Shown here piece after piece: positions 7,245 to 15,811 of a stretch of DNA of 31,719 nt. The position numbers and the translations under genes were made by a program. The notes beneath the pieces were generated by a model, which saw nothing but the letters and a program-made list of their open reading frames with translations, was not told where the DNA came from and ran no database searches. The stretch lies in assembly GCA_046733355.1 (NCBI GenBank), contig JBKPOZ010000041.1, positions 1 to 31,719 of the forward strand, in the 5' to 3' direction. How positions within the stretch are numbered: the first letter of the stretch is position 1; each line of letters begins with the position of its first letter. Source of the stretch: VAZQ01 sp046733355. Lineage in GTDB: Bacteria > Pseudomonadota > Alphaproteobacteria > Rhizobiales > Xanthobacteraceae.

Positions 7245-7497
7245 TTATTGCCTTCGCCAGCTCTTCGCGAACGCAGCCATCGCCGCCGCACGCGTCGCCT
7301 CATAGCCGTGCGCCGGTGAACGGTCGCGGTGGTATCCGTAAAGCAGTGTCCACATCCATTTCCGACCGGTGCGGTATTTGCTTTGAAAATGCGACCTACG
7401 ACGACTTCATCCGGAGGACGTCGAAATCGTCGTCATTCCACTCGCCGGACGGGCGGCTTTTCGAGGAGTGTCTGAGGATTAGAGGGCGGGTCACCAT
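7245..7497 (-). pseudogene. Twice-frameshifted small hypothetical gene of a dispersed Bradyrhizobium-type family
   Basis: On the minus strand the frame from ATG 7497 reads HSSKSRPSGEWNDDDFDVL and then stops at 7396-7398. The next frame gives VVGRIFKANTAPVG from 7402. The third frame gives KWMWTLLYGYHRDRSPAHGY, EATRAAAMAAFAKSWRRQ and a stop at 7245-7247. Joined, the pieces form one continuous protein of a small family I recognise from Bradyrhizobium-like genomes, with the typical order 'SGEW.DDDFDVL.DGVVVGRI', 'WMWTL' and 'HGY.ATR.AAM.AFAKSWRR'. Two indels have broken it. Upstream, 7498-7620 reads RKRTSSVAKGGQRRSKSSPW in another frame; that sequence often accompanies this family. No function is known. 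Confidence 0.65.
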
Positions 7498-7621
7498 GGA
7501 CTGCTTTTAGAACGCCGCTGCCCGCCCTTGGCGACGCTACTGGTGCGTTTTCGGGGTATCCCTGGGGAAAACGTAACCAGTCCGTCACCACGAATTCCGC
7601 GATACCCGTAAGGTTTTGAAA

Positions 7622-8881
7622 TTATTGAGCTGAGAGCGTCGCTGCAAACGACATCTGAAAGCTCGGATGCACGACCGCCTCGGGCGCAAGCAGAAGCACC
7701 CCAAGCGCGGCAACGGTGAGGGTGCGGAAGGTCAGCACTGCGCGATCGATCATCACTCCGATCAGAACGATTCCGATCATGATGTAGGAGCGCTGCGTGG
7801 CAACTTCGGCGCCGGAGAGCAGCAGATAAAACGTCGCCATGAGCAAAGCGGCAACCGCTGCCCATTTCTTGATGGGCCGCCGATTGGCGAAGCTCGGCAG
7901 CAGCGCAAACAGCGCGCGGACGGCAAAAAACACCATGCCCGCCACCACCGCCATGTGATAGCCGGAGATCGAGAGGACGTGGCCAAGACCGGAAATATAC
8001 ATGGCCTCGTTCACCGGCGGCGAAATGGTGTCGCGTTTGCCCGTGATCAGTGCCGAGGCAATTGAGCCGCGATCGCCGTCCAGAACAGCGCGTATGCGTT
8101 TATCGATCGCCTCGCGCATGCCATCGATGAAAACAAAATAGCGCAACCTGAGTGGATAGGCGTGCGGCGGTTCGGTGATGCGTAACTTGCCGAGCACGAA
8201 GCCGGAGGCGCCCAACCCCTGGAAATACATGTCGCGTGCGAAGTCATAGCCACCCGGGCGCAGCGGGCTCAAAGGCGGCGAAAGCCGCGCTTTGAACTCT
8301 ACGAATCTTCCGACCGGAGGCGTGGTACCTTTGCGCACCGAGACTCGCACCCGCTCGACCATCTCGTTCTGCCGAAGGCCGGAAATGCGGAGCACACGCA
8401 AGGTGATGCGATCCGAGCGTTCTCGCTCTTCGCGAGCCTCGACAAACCCAGCGAGCTCGACGTTCCAGGCGGGGCGAAGCAGCACCGGATGCGCAATGAT
8501 GACGCGTTTGATCGTGGCGGTGGCAAATCCCGCAACCAGCGCCGCCAAACCTATTCCTACCGCAAATCCGGCGAAGTGCCTTCGGCAAAGGACAGCAATT
8601 GACACCACGGCGCAAAGGAGCAGGACCGCGGCCCAAGCGGCCGGCTCCTGATCGATGCTAAAATAAACAACAACGCCGCCTCCAAATGCGATGGCAATCC
8701 AAGGCACCAGCCGTCCCGTGCTGACCTCTGCAAGCGCCCAGCTGCGGATGCGGTCGGCGGCCCGGCGAAAAAGGTTCCTGGTTGTGTCGGCAAAGCCGGG
8801 TCGCGCACCGACCGCAGCGCCCGGCGTCGCGGAAGGACGCCACGTTGTCGCACGTCCGGCTGCTTTCTGCCGTGCCGCCAC
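7622..8881 (-). pseudogene. comEC: ComEC/Rec2-family DNA uptake channel protein, 3'-truncated
   Basis: The frame encodes 419 residues, whereas family members usually have about 700-800. The N-terminal membrane segments, the soluble OB-like part (ERVRVSVRKGTTPPVGRFVE, then GGYDFARDMYFQGLGASGFV) and the start of the competence domain (ALITGKRDTISPPVNEAMYI, SGLGHVLSISGYHMAVVAG) are present. Several transmembrane helices follow. It then reads HPSFQMSFAAT and ends LSAQ at a TAA. In intact proteins the SFQMSFAA helix is followed by more membrane helices and a metallo-beta-lactamase-like domain, all missing here. ComEC normally forms the inner-membrane channel for single-stranded DNA uptake. The start is a GTG with GGGG just before it. 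It lies 65 bases after glnS. Loss of function is inferred. Confidence 0.82.
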
Positions 8882-8946
8882 TCACCCCACCCAAAAAGCT
8901 GCCGCGGCTCGTCCGCGGCGTAATCATGCTTCGCACGCGCCGATTA

Positions 8947-10635
8947 TCAGCCGGAAGCGTTCTGGTCGCGCAGTTTGACCCAGCTATCGCGCAGCCCGAC
9001 GGTGCGATTGAAGATCAAAGCTTCGGAGCTGGAGCTGGAATCGAGACAAAAGTAGCCTTGACGCTCGAACTGGACCGGCTCCGTGGCACGCAGCTTCCGC
9101 AATGCCGGTTCTACTTGGGCGTCGTGCAAGACTTCCAGCGATGCGGGATTCAGGCTTTTTGCAAAATCGGCCATTTCAGGATGCGCTTCGGAAAACAGCG
9201 GACCATAAAGCCGCACCTGTGCGGACACTGCATCCGCGGCGGAAACCCAATGCAGCGTCGCCTGCACCTTCCGCCCGTCCGGCGCATTGCCGCCGCGGGT
9301 TTCTGGATCATAGGTGCAGCGTAACGCAATGACTTCGCCTTCTGCGTTTTTCACAGCCTGCCGAGCCATGATGAAATAGGCATAACGCAAGCGCACTTCG
9401 CGTCCAGGTGCCAGGCGAAAGAATTTCTTCGGCGGATTCTCCAGAAAATCCTCACGCTCGATATACAGCTCTCGCCCAAATCGAACTCGTCGGGTTCCGG
9501 CGGCAGGGTACTCCGGGTGATTGGCTGCTTCGAGCTCTTCGATCTGGCCTTCAGGATAATTCTCGATGATCAGTTTCAGCGGACGCAACACGGCCATGCG
9601 GCGCACGGCGGTTTTATTGAGAACCTCGCGCACGCTGAATTCAAACATACCAATGTCTACCTCGCTGTTCGCCTTGGCCACTCCGATCCTGCCGATGAAA
9701 TCGCGAATGGCGGCCGCAGGCACACCGCGCCGGCGCAGCCCCGCGATCGTTGGCATACGCGGGTCATCCCAGCCTTCCACATGGCGGCCGCGCACGAGCT
9801 CCGTAAGCACACGCTTAGATAGCACCGTATGGGTGAGATTGAGGCGGGCAAACTCGTACTGCCGCGGACGCGAGGGTACCGGCAGATTTTCGAGCAACCA
9901 GTCGTATAGCGGCCGATGGTCTTCGAATTCGAGCGTGCAGATAGAATGAGTTATGCCCTCGATTGCGTCGGACTGGCCATGCGCAAAGTCATAGCTGGGA
10001 TAGATGCACCATTTCGTGCCGGTGCGCGGGTGGCTCGCATGCAAGATGCGGTAAAGCACCGGATCGCGCATGTTGATGTTCCCGGACGCCATGTCGATCT
10101 TCGCCCGCAGTACGCGCGCTCCGTTGGGGAAGTCGCCTGCCCGCATGCGACGGAACAGCTCGAGATTCTCGCTGACGCTGCGCCCGCGCCAGGGGCTGTT
10201 TTTTCCCGCCTCGGTCAGGGTGCCGCGCGTCTCTCTGATCTGGTCCGCCGACTGATCGTCCACGTAAGCCTTGCCGGCGCGAATGAGATGCTCGCCCCAT
10301 TCGTAGAGCTGCTCGAAATAGTCGGACGCATGATAGAGGTGTGCACCCCAGTCGAAGCCGAGCCAGCGCACATCCCTCTCGATACCGTCAATAAATTCCT
10401 GCTCCTCCTTGAGCGGGTTGGTATCGTCGAAGCGCAGATTGCAGTGCCCGCCAAATTCCTGCGCGATGCCGAAATTGAGGCAAATCGATTTGGCGTGCCC
10501 TATATGCAGGTAGCCATTGGGCTCGGGTGGGAAACGCGTGACAACGCTGCGATGGCGGCCGGCTGCCAGATCTGCCCGGACGATGTCGCGAATGAAGTCG
10601 CCGGCGGGTTGCACTGTGCTTTCTGCTACGCTCAT
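8947..10635 (-). CDS. glnS: Glutaminyl-tRNA synthetase
   Basis: The 562-residue class I synthetase carries the HIGH motif at residues 44-47 (EPNGYLHIGHAKS) and the KMSKS-equivalent VLSKR at 271-275. GlnRS-specific stretches are CNLRFDDTNPLKEEQEFI, NSPWRGRSVSENLELFRRM, PSYDFAHGQSDAIEGITHSI and CTLEFEDHRPLYDW. The C-terminal half contains the beta-barrel anticodon-binding domains (EDFLENPPKKFFRLAPGREV, and NRTVGLRDSWVKL at the end). It attaches glutamine to tRNA-Gln in the cytoplasm. Many alphaproteobacteria lack GlnRS and use GltX plus GatCAB, so its presence here is informative. It lies upstream of truncated comEC on the same strand and is divergent from gltX. Confidence 0.95.
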   Translation of the reverse strand: MSVAESTVQPAGDFIRDIVRADLAAGRHRSVVTRFPPEPNGYLHIGHAKSICLNFGIAQEFGGHCNLRFDDTNPLKEEQEFIDGIERDVRWLGFDWGAHLYHASDYFEQLYEWGEHLIRAGKAYVDDQSADQIRETRGTLTEAGKNSPWRGRSVSENLELFRRMRAGDFPNGARVLRAKIDMASGNINMRDPVLYRILHASHPRTGTKWCIYPSYDFAHGQSDAIEGITHSICTLEFEDHRPLYDWLLENLPVPSRPRQYEFARLNLTHTVLSKRVLTELVRGRHVEGWDDPRMPTIAGLRRRGVPAAAIRDFIGRIGVAKANSEVDIGMFEFSVREVLNKTAVRRMAVLRPLKLIIENYPEGQIEELEAANHPEYPAAGTRRVRFGRELYIEREDFLENPPKKFFRLAPGREVRLRYAYFIMARQAVKNAEGEVIALRCTYDPETRGGNAPDGRKVQATLHWVSAADAVSAQVRLYGPLFSEAHPEMADFAKSLNPASLEVLHDAQVEPALRKLRATEPVQFERQGYFCLDSSSSSEALIFNRTVGLRDSWVKLRDQNASG

Positions 10636-10760
10636 GGAAAGTATCTGCCAAATCCCGCCACGCAGGCCAAGGCCGCCATAACCGCCCTGCCCTTTTCGAC
10701 CCGCCTGTCGGCTTCTATTTGTGTGCTACAGGCCAGCACAGGACACCGGCACTTTTCGAT
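10636..10760. promoter_or_regulatory. Shared divergent upstream region of glnS and gltX
   Basis: The two tRNA synthetase genes start 125 bases apart and diverge, so both promoters or leaders must lie here or overlap the genes. On the plus strand TTTCGA and TATTTG are 16 bases apart (about 10695-10722), a weak sigma70-like pair. I see no T-box or other riboswitch. Confidence 0.4.
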
Positions 10761-12215
10761 ATGACAGACGTTGTTACGCGCTTTGCCCCATCCCCCACCG
10801 GATTTCTGCATATTGGCGGGGCGCGCACGGCGCTGTTCAACTGGCTCTACGCGCGTGCTGGTACCGGCAAGATGCTGCTCCGCATCGAGGACACGGACCG
10901 CGAGCGATCGACGGACGCGGCGATTGCCGCGATCCTTGACGGCTTGAGCTGGCTCGGCGTGCGCTGGGACGGCGATGTCGTTTATCAGTCAACGCGGGCA
11001 GACCGACATCGTGAAGCCGTCGAGCAACTCCTGCGCTCAGGCCATGCCTATCGATGCTATGCCACGCCCGAAGAACTTGCCGACATGCGGGAAGCCGCGC
11101 GGCGCGAGGGACGCGCGAAGCTTTACGACGGGCGCTGGCGCGACCGTAACCCCGCCGAGCTGGTGCCGGGCATCAAACCGGCGATCCGACTGAAGGCGCC
11201 GCTCACCGGCGAAACCGCAATCGAGGACCAGGTGCAGGGGCGCGTCGTTTGGCAAAACGAAAACCTCGACGACCTCGTGCTGCTGCGCTCGGACGGCACA
11301 CCGACCTACATGCTCGCGGTCGTCGTAGACGATCATGACATGGGGGTTACGCATGTCATTCGCGGCCACGATCACCTGACCAATGCGGCACGCCAGGTGC
11401 AGATCTATCAGGCGCTCGGTTGGCCGCTTCCTGTTATGGCGCACATTCCACTCATTCATGGCCCCGATGGCTCAAAGCTGTCCAAGCGGCATGGGGCGCT
11501 CGGTGTCGATGCCTATCGGGCCATGGGATATCTCCCTGCAGCCATGCGCAATTACCTGGTGCGCCTGGGCTGGAGTCACGGGGACCAGGAAATTTTTTCC
11601 ACGGAGGAGATGATCGCGGCGTTCGATCTCGCCCATATCGGGCGCTCTCCGGCGCGTTTTGACTTCGCCAAGCTCGAGAGCCTGAATGGCCATTACATTC
11701 GCCAGACCTCCGACGCGGATTTGCTGGCCCAGCTCGAGCGCCTCTTGCCGCACATGGCGGACGGAAAAGAGCTGGCCAGCAGGCTCACTCCCGAAAGGCG
11801 CCAGCAGGTGCTTGCCGCCATGGGCGGACTGAAAGAGCGGGCAAAGACGCTTGTCGAGCTTGCCGATGGAATGCGTTTTATCCTCGCCGATCGGCCGCTT
11901 CGATTGGATCAAAAAGCCGAGGCGGTGCTCAACCCGGATGCGCGCAGCATGTTGCGCGACCTCAAGGAAGAGCTTGCATCCGTCGACTCCTGGACGACAA
12001 CGAGCACCGAGGAGGCGATCCGCTATTTTGCGCAGCGCACCGGAGTGAAGCTTGGCCACGTCGCGCAGCCTGTGCGTGCTGCGCTTACTGGCCGGACCAC
12101 ATCGCCGCCGATCTTTGACGTGATGGCGGTGCTTGGCAAAAGCGAAACGCTGGCACGGCTCGCCGACCAGATCTCATTGACACCGGCTGAGCGCTCGGCA
12201 GTGCCCAACGCGTAG
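10761..12215 (+). CDS. gltX: Glutamyl-tRNA synthetase
   Basis: From the ATG at 10761 the protein has 484 residues. It begins TDVVTRFAPSPTGFLHIGGA, with the HIGH-type motif at 17-20 and KLSKR at 239-243. Other family stretches are ARAGTGKMLLRIEDTDRERS, DDLVLLRSDGTPTYMLAVVV, DDHDMGVTHVIRGHDHLTNA and ALGWPLPVMAHIPLIHGPDG. The C-terminal part is the helical anticodon-binding domain, ending with the usual PPIFDVMAVLGKSETLARL. It charges tRNA-Glu. If glnS is functional this enzyme may be a discriminating form, but that cannot be read from the sequence. An in-frame upstream start at 10719 would add 14 atypical residues. gltA follows in the same direction after 156 bases. Confidence 0.95.
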   Translation: MTDVVTRFAPSPTGFLHIGGARTALFNWLYARAGTGKMLLRIEDTDRERSTDAAIAAILDGLSWLGVRWDGDVVYQSTRADRHREAVEQLLRSGHAYRCYATPEELADMREAARREGRAKLYDGRWRDRNPAELVPGIKPAIRLKAPLTGETAIEDQVQGRVVWQNENLDDLVLLRSDGTPTYMLAVVVDDHDMGVTHVIRGHDHLTNAARQVQIYQALGWPLPVMAHIPLIHGPDGSKLSKRHGALGVDAYRAMGYLPAAMRNYLVRLGWSHGDQEIFSTEEMIAAFDLAHIGRSPARFDFAKLESLNGHYIRQTSDADLLAQLERLLPHMADGKELASRLTPERRQQVLAAMGGLKERAKTLVELADGMRFILADRPLRLDQKAEAVLNPDARSMLRDLKEELASVDSWTTTSTEEAIRYFAQRTGVKLGHVAQPVRAALTGRTTSPPIFDVMAVLGKSETLARLADQISLTPAERSAVPNA

Positions 12216-12371
12216 GCAGATTGCGTTTCATCGCATGCCGTTGCGCGGTGCGCCGCTTGCGGAGCACTGGGCTATGGGCTACCCACCGCAGCCTTTCTTG
12301 CCGCCCAGAGCAAAACAGGAAGTACGCGCTTGAGGCGTCAGGCCGGCGCATCACGAGTGAGGAGGCTTCTC

Positions 12372-13682
12372 ATGGATGCGAAAACGGGGGCCAACATCAA
12401 ATCTGCCAAAATCGATATTGGCGGCCGGGATACAAACTTTCCGATCTATGACGGAACGATAGGCCCTGCGGTAATCGACATCTCCAAACTGTACGCCGAA
12501 ACCGGGATGTTCACGTACGATCCCGGCTACACCTCGACCGGTAGTTGCGAGTCCAAGATCACGTATATCGATGGCGACGAAGGCATTCTGCTGTACCGCG
12601 GTTATCCCATCGAGCAACTGGCCGAGCACGGCGATTTCCTGGAAACCTGCTACTTGCTCCTCTACGGCGAGCTTCCCACCGCGGCGCAAAAAGCGGACTT
12701 TGATAACCGGGTGACGCGCCACACCATGGTGCACGAGCAGATGAGCCGGTTCTACCAGGGATTCCGACGCGACGCGCATCCGATGGCGGTGATGACCGGC
12801 TGCGTCGGCGCGCTATCCGCGTTCTATCACGACTCGACCGACATTTCGGATCCGATGCAGCGGATGATTGCGTCCATCCGCATGATTGCCAAGATGCCGA
12901 CAATCGCCGCTATGGCATACAAATATTCCATCGGACAGCCCTTTATTTACCCGAAGAATGATCTCGATTACGCGACCAATTTCCTGCGCATGTGCTTTGC
13001 CGTGCCGTGCGAGGACTATAAGCCCAACGCGGTGCTGGCGCGCGCAATGGATCGTATATTCATCTTGCATGCGGACCATGAGCAGAATGCTTCGACCTCG
13101 ACCGTGCGGCTTGCTGGCTCATCCGGTGCTAATCCGTTTGCGTGCATCGCAGCGGGCTGTGCCTGCCTGTGGGGACCGGCGCATGGCGGCGCCAATGAGG
13201 CGGCGTTGAACATGCTCACAGAAATCGGCAAGCCCGAGCGCATTCCGGAATTTGTGCGGCGCGCGAAGGACCCGAACGACAGCTTCCGGCTGATGGGCTT
13301 CGGACATCGCGTGTACAAGCATTACGATCCGCGCGCCAAGATCATGCAGAAGACCTGCCACGAAGTTCTTGGCGAAGTTGGCAGCAAGGACAATCCGCTG
13401 CTTGAGGTGGCGCTCGAACTCGAGCGCATTGCGCTGCATGACGATTATTTTCTGGAAAAGAAACTTTATCCGAACATCGATTTTTATTCCGGCATCACCT
13501 TGCAGGCGATGGGCTTTCCCACGACGATGTTCACCGTCCTTTTTGCGGTCGCCCGCACGGTCGGCTGGATCTCGCAGTGGAAGGAAATGATCGAGGATCC
13601 GCATCAGAAGATTGGTCGCCCGCGCCAGCTGTACACAGGCGCAACGCGCCGCGATTACGTGCCGATCTCGCGTCGCAGGTAA
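12372..13682 (+). CDS. gltA: Citrate synthase, type II
   Basis: The 436-residue enzyme condenses acetyl-CoA and oxaloacetate at the entry of the TCA cycle. Catalytic regions visible are HADHEQNASTSTVRLAGSS and FRLMGFGHRVYKHYDPRA, each with an active-site histidine, and NIDFYSGITLQAMGF with the catalytic aspartate. The N-terminal beta-rich part (DGTIGPAVIDISKLYAETG and FTYDPGYTSTGSCESKITYI) is typical of the hexameric type II form. I chose the ATG at 12372 because GAGGAGG lies seven bases upstream; an in-frame start at 12330 would bypass that site. The gene ends only six bases from the convergent lpxB stop, with no clear terminator between them. Confidence 0.95.
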   Translation: MDAKTGANIKSAKIDIGGRDTNFPIYDGTIGPAVIDISKLYAETGMFTYDPGYTSTGSCESKITYIDGDEGILLYRGYPIEQLAEHGDFLETCYLLLYGELPTAAQKADFDNRVTRHTMVHEQMSRFYQGFRRDAHPMAVMTGCVGALSAFYHDSTDISDPMQRMIASIRMIAKMPTIAAMAYKYSIGQPFIYPKNDLDYATNFLRMCFAVPCEDYKPNAVLARAMDRIFILHADHEQNASTSTVRLAGSSGANPFACIAAGCACLWGPAHGGANEAALNMLTEIGKPERIPEFVRRAKDPNDSFRLMGFGHRVYKHYDPRAKIMQKTCHEVLGEVGSKDNPLLEVALELERIALHDDYFLEKKLYPNIDFYSGITLQAMGFPTTMFTVLFAVARTVGWISQWKEMIEDPHQKIGRPRQLYTGATRRDYVPISRRR

Positions 13683-13688
13683 GGCCAG

Positions 13689-14936
13689 TCAGGGAGCGGC
13701 TTTCGCCGTTAGTCTCTGGGCTTCGGCGGATTGCACGCGACCGCCGGCGGCTTGGCGGATCACGTTCGTCACAACATCGGCAGCGCGTGCTGCTGGCATA
13801 CTGCCCCCGATATGCATGATTGCATCGAGCCGGGAGAATGCCGCAATCTGCCGCCGACGTTCCGGGGAATCGGCCATAAGCGGGAGGAGTGCCGGGGCGA
13901 GCTTTTCTGCCGTGCATTGCTCCTGCAACAGCTCTGGGACGATGTTTTCGCCGAGCACCAGATTGGCAAGAATGATCGAAGGTATGCGCTTGACGATACG
14001 GCGGCCTAAGAGGGATTCGAGCGCCGATACCTTGTAGCCGGTGACCATCGGCACGCCGGCGAGGGCCAGCTCGAGCGTTACCGTGCCCGATTTTGCGAGC
14101 GCCGCCGTGGCGGTTCGAAACGCAAGCTCCTTCTCCTCCTTATCGACGACGATGCGTGGCTGCACGCGCCAGTCGTGCGAACGCGCGGCGATCTCGTCGG
14201 CAAGATGCGCGGTTGTCGGCACGATAATTTCGAGCAGTCCGACACGATCTTGCACCAACGCGGCAGTCTGCGCGAATACCGCGAGCAGGCGGCGGATTTC
14301 GCCCATCCGGCTGCCGGGCAGAAGCAGCAGTTTGGGCGGCTTCATGAGCCTGCGGCGCGCTTCATCGGCGGATGGGCGCAATCGCCCAACCGCCTCCGCA
14401 AGCGGGTGTCCCACATAGGTGCAAGGTGGTCCACGCAGGCGCCGGTGGACTTCCGGCTCGAACGGCAGGAGCGCCAGAACGTGATCAACATACTTGCGCA
14501 TGCGCGACGCGCGACCGGGTTGCCATGCCCAGACGGAGGGCGACACATATTCGATGGTTGCGATGCTCGGGTCCGCCGCCCGCACACGGCGCGCAATTGG
14601 CAACGTGAACGCGGGGCTGTCGATGATGATCAGCGCATCAGGTTTTGCGATCAGCGCCGCTTTCACGGTGAGGTGCATGAGGCGGAGGATTCGCGGCAGC
14701 CGCCGCGGTACGGCGGTAAATCCGATAATCGGCAGATCGTCAATCGAATAGAGGCTTGAAAGTCCCTCGCGGGACATTTCGCGGCCGCCTACTCCGGCAA
14801 ACTGAACTTCCCCGTCCATCCGCTGACGCAAGGCGTGCATCAGCGCCGCGCCGAGTGCATCGCCTGACGCCTCGCCGGCAACCAGGAAGAGCTTGAGCGG
14901 CTTGCGCTCATCGCTCGCAGCGCATGCCGGGCTCAT
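13689..14936 (-). CDS. lpxB: Lipid A disaccharide synthase
   Basis: The 415-residue glycosyltransferase (GT19) joins UDP-2,3-diacylglucosamine and lipid X to make the lipid A disaccharide at the inner membrane. Signatures are LFLVAGEASGDALGAALM, FAGVGGREMSREGLSSLY, IIIDSPAFTLPIARRVR, YVSPSVWAWQPGRASRMRKY and YVGHPLAE. In the C-terminal domain are LLLLPGSRMGEIRRLL, AKSGTVTLELALAGVPMV and IILANLVLGENIVPELLQ. It is the last gene of the visible lipid A block and overlaps lpxI by four bases, consistent with coupled translation. Confidence 0.94.
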   Translation of the reverse strand: MSPACAASDERKPLKLFLVAGEASGDALGAALMHALRQRMDGEVQFAGVGGREMSREGLSSLYSIDDLPIIGFTAVPRRLPRILRLMHLTVKAALIAKPDALIIIDSPAFTLPIARRVRAADPSIATIEYVSPSVWAWQPGRASRMRKYVDHVLALLPFEPEVHRRLRGPPCTYVGHPLAEAVGRLRPSADEARRRLMKPPKLLLLPGSRMGEIRRLLAVFAQTAALVQDRVGLLEIIVPTTAHLADEIAARSHDWRVQPRIVVDKEEKELAFRTATAALAKSGTVTLELALAGVPMVTGYKVSALESLLGRRIVKRIPSIILANLVLGENIVPELLQEQCTAEKLAPALLPLMADSPERRRQIAAFSRLDAIMHIGGSMPAARAADVVTNVIRQAAGGRVQSAEAQRLTAKAAP

Positions 14937-15811
14937 GTGCCGGTGACCTGCTCCGGGACGCCCGTGACAAACAGGCCGGCAGCATCCGCGATCTGCTGCA
15001 GCCGTTGCGGCTCGGCCACGAGTGTGCTGCCCGCGGAAACCGCGATGCCGTTCAGGCGCGCTTTTGCAGCCAGCTCGATCGTGTGCGGCCCAATCGAGGG
15101 CAGATCCAGCCGGCGATCCTGGCCGCGCTTGGCCGCTTTCACCAGAACGCCGTTCCTGAGCCCCGGCGCGATGTGGCCTGTTTCGCGAAGTTGCGCAATG
15201 CGCGACAGCATAACGTCAGTACCCTCCGCCGCCTCTACCCCGAGCACCCGTTCATCGGCAACGACGGCGGCTTGACCAACGTCGAAGGGACTGAGCGCAT
15301 CAAGGAGCAAAAGCGCCTTGCGGATGTCTACTATGTCGCGCTCGCTCGGCCGGTATCGACCGAACGGTCCTTCGGGCATGAGTAGCTCGGGCGCGATTTC
15401 CCGCACCCCGACAAGCCGAAACCCATGTTCTTCGAAAATCTGTCCGATACCGGAAAGCAGAAAGTCATCGCCGCCGCGGTAGCGTCGCCAGAGCCGCGGC
15501 ACCAGACGAAGAGTCTTGAAATCTGGCCTGATGCGCCAAAGCGCCGGGCGCTGCACCGAGCCGATGAAGACGACCTCGCGACACCCTTCTGAGCGCGCCA
15601 CGCGGCAGAACCAGCCAAACTGGCCCAATGCTCCCCAGTGGTGGCGATACGCCACCACGCGATCTGCATCCGCGCAACCCCGGATGGGAAACAGCACAAT
15701 ACGGCGGCCGCGCTTCATAACCGCCTCGGCAATGGCAAAGGGTAAACTGCCGGCGCCGCAAACAATGGCTACAGGGTCGTCGGTTGCTATGGCCGCGCTC
15801 GCCCTGCTCAT
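14933..15811 (-). CDS. lpxI: UDP-2,3-diacylglucosamine pyrophosphatase LpxI
   Basis: This 292-residue protein belongs to the former DUF1009 family, the alphaproteobacterial replacement for LpxH. It hydrolyses UDP-2,3-diacylglucosamine to lipid X and UMP. The N-terminal domain starts AIVCGAGSLPFAIAEAVMKR. The C-terminal domain has GFRLVGVREIAPELLMPEG and VLVKAAKRGQDRRLDLPSIG, the latter carrying the aspartates of the conserved catalytic region. It overlaps lpxA and lpxB by four bases each, supplying the step between LpxD and LpxB. Confidence 0.93.
   Translation of the reverse strand: MSRASAAIATDDPVAIVCGAGSLPFAIAEAVMKRGRRIVLFPIRGCADADRVVAYRHHWGALGQFGWFCRVARSEGCREVVFIGSVQRPALWRIRPDFKTLRLVPRLWRRYRGGDDFLLSGIGQIFEEHGFRLVGVREIAPELLMPEGPFGRYRPSERDIVDIRKALLLLDALSPFDVGQAAVVADERVLGVEAAEGTDVMLSRIAQLRETGHIAPGLRNGVLVKAAKRGQDRRLDLPSIGPHTIELAAKARLNGIAVSAGSTLVAEPQRLQQIADAAGLFVTGVPEQVTGT

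Noticed and set aside
7223..7510. Plus-strand 95-codon frame
   Set aside because: The minus strand here carries recognisable pieces of a known small protein family, so this frame is its shadow.
9916..10764. 282-codon plus-strand frame opposite glnS
   Set aside because: glnS has all class I synthetase motifs on the other strand, and this frame shows no family resemblance.
13683..13688. Possible bidirectional terminator between gltA and lpxB
   Set aside because: Only six bases separate the two stops, and I found no stem with a T run in either 3' end.
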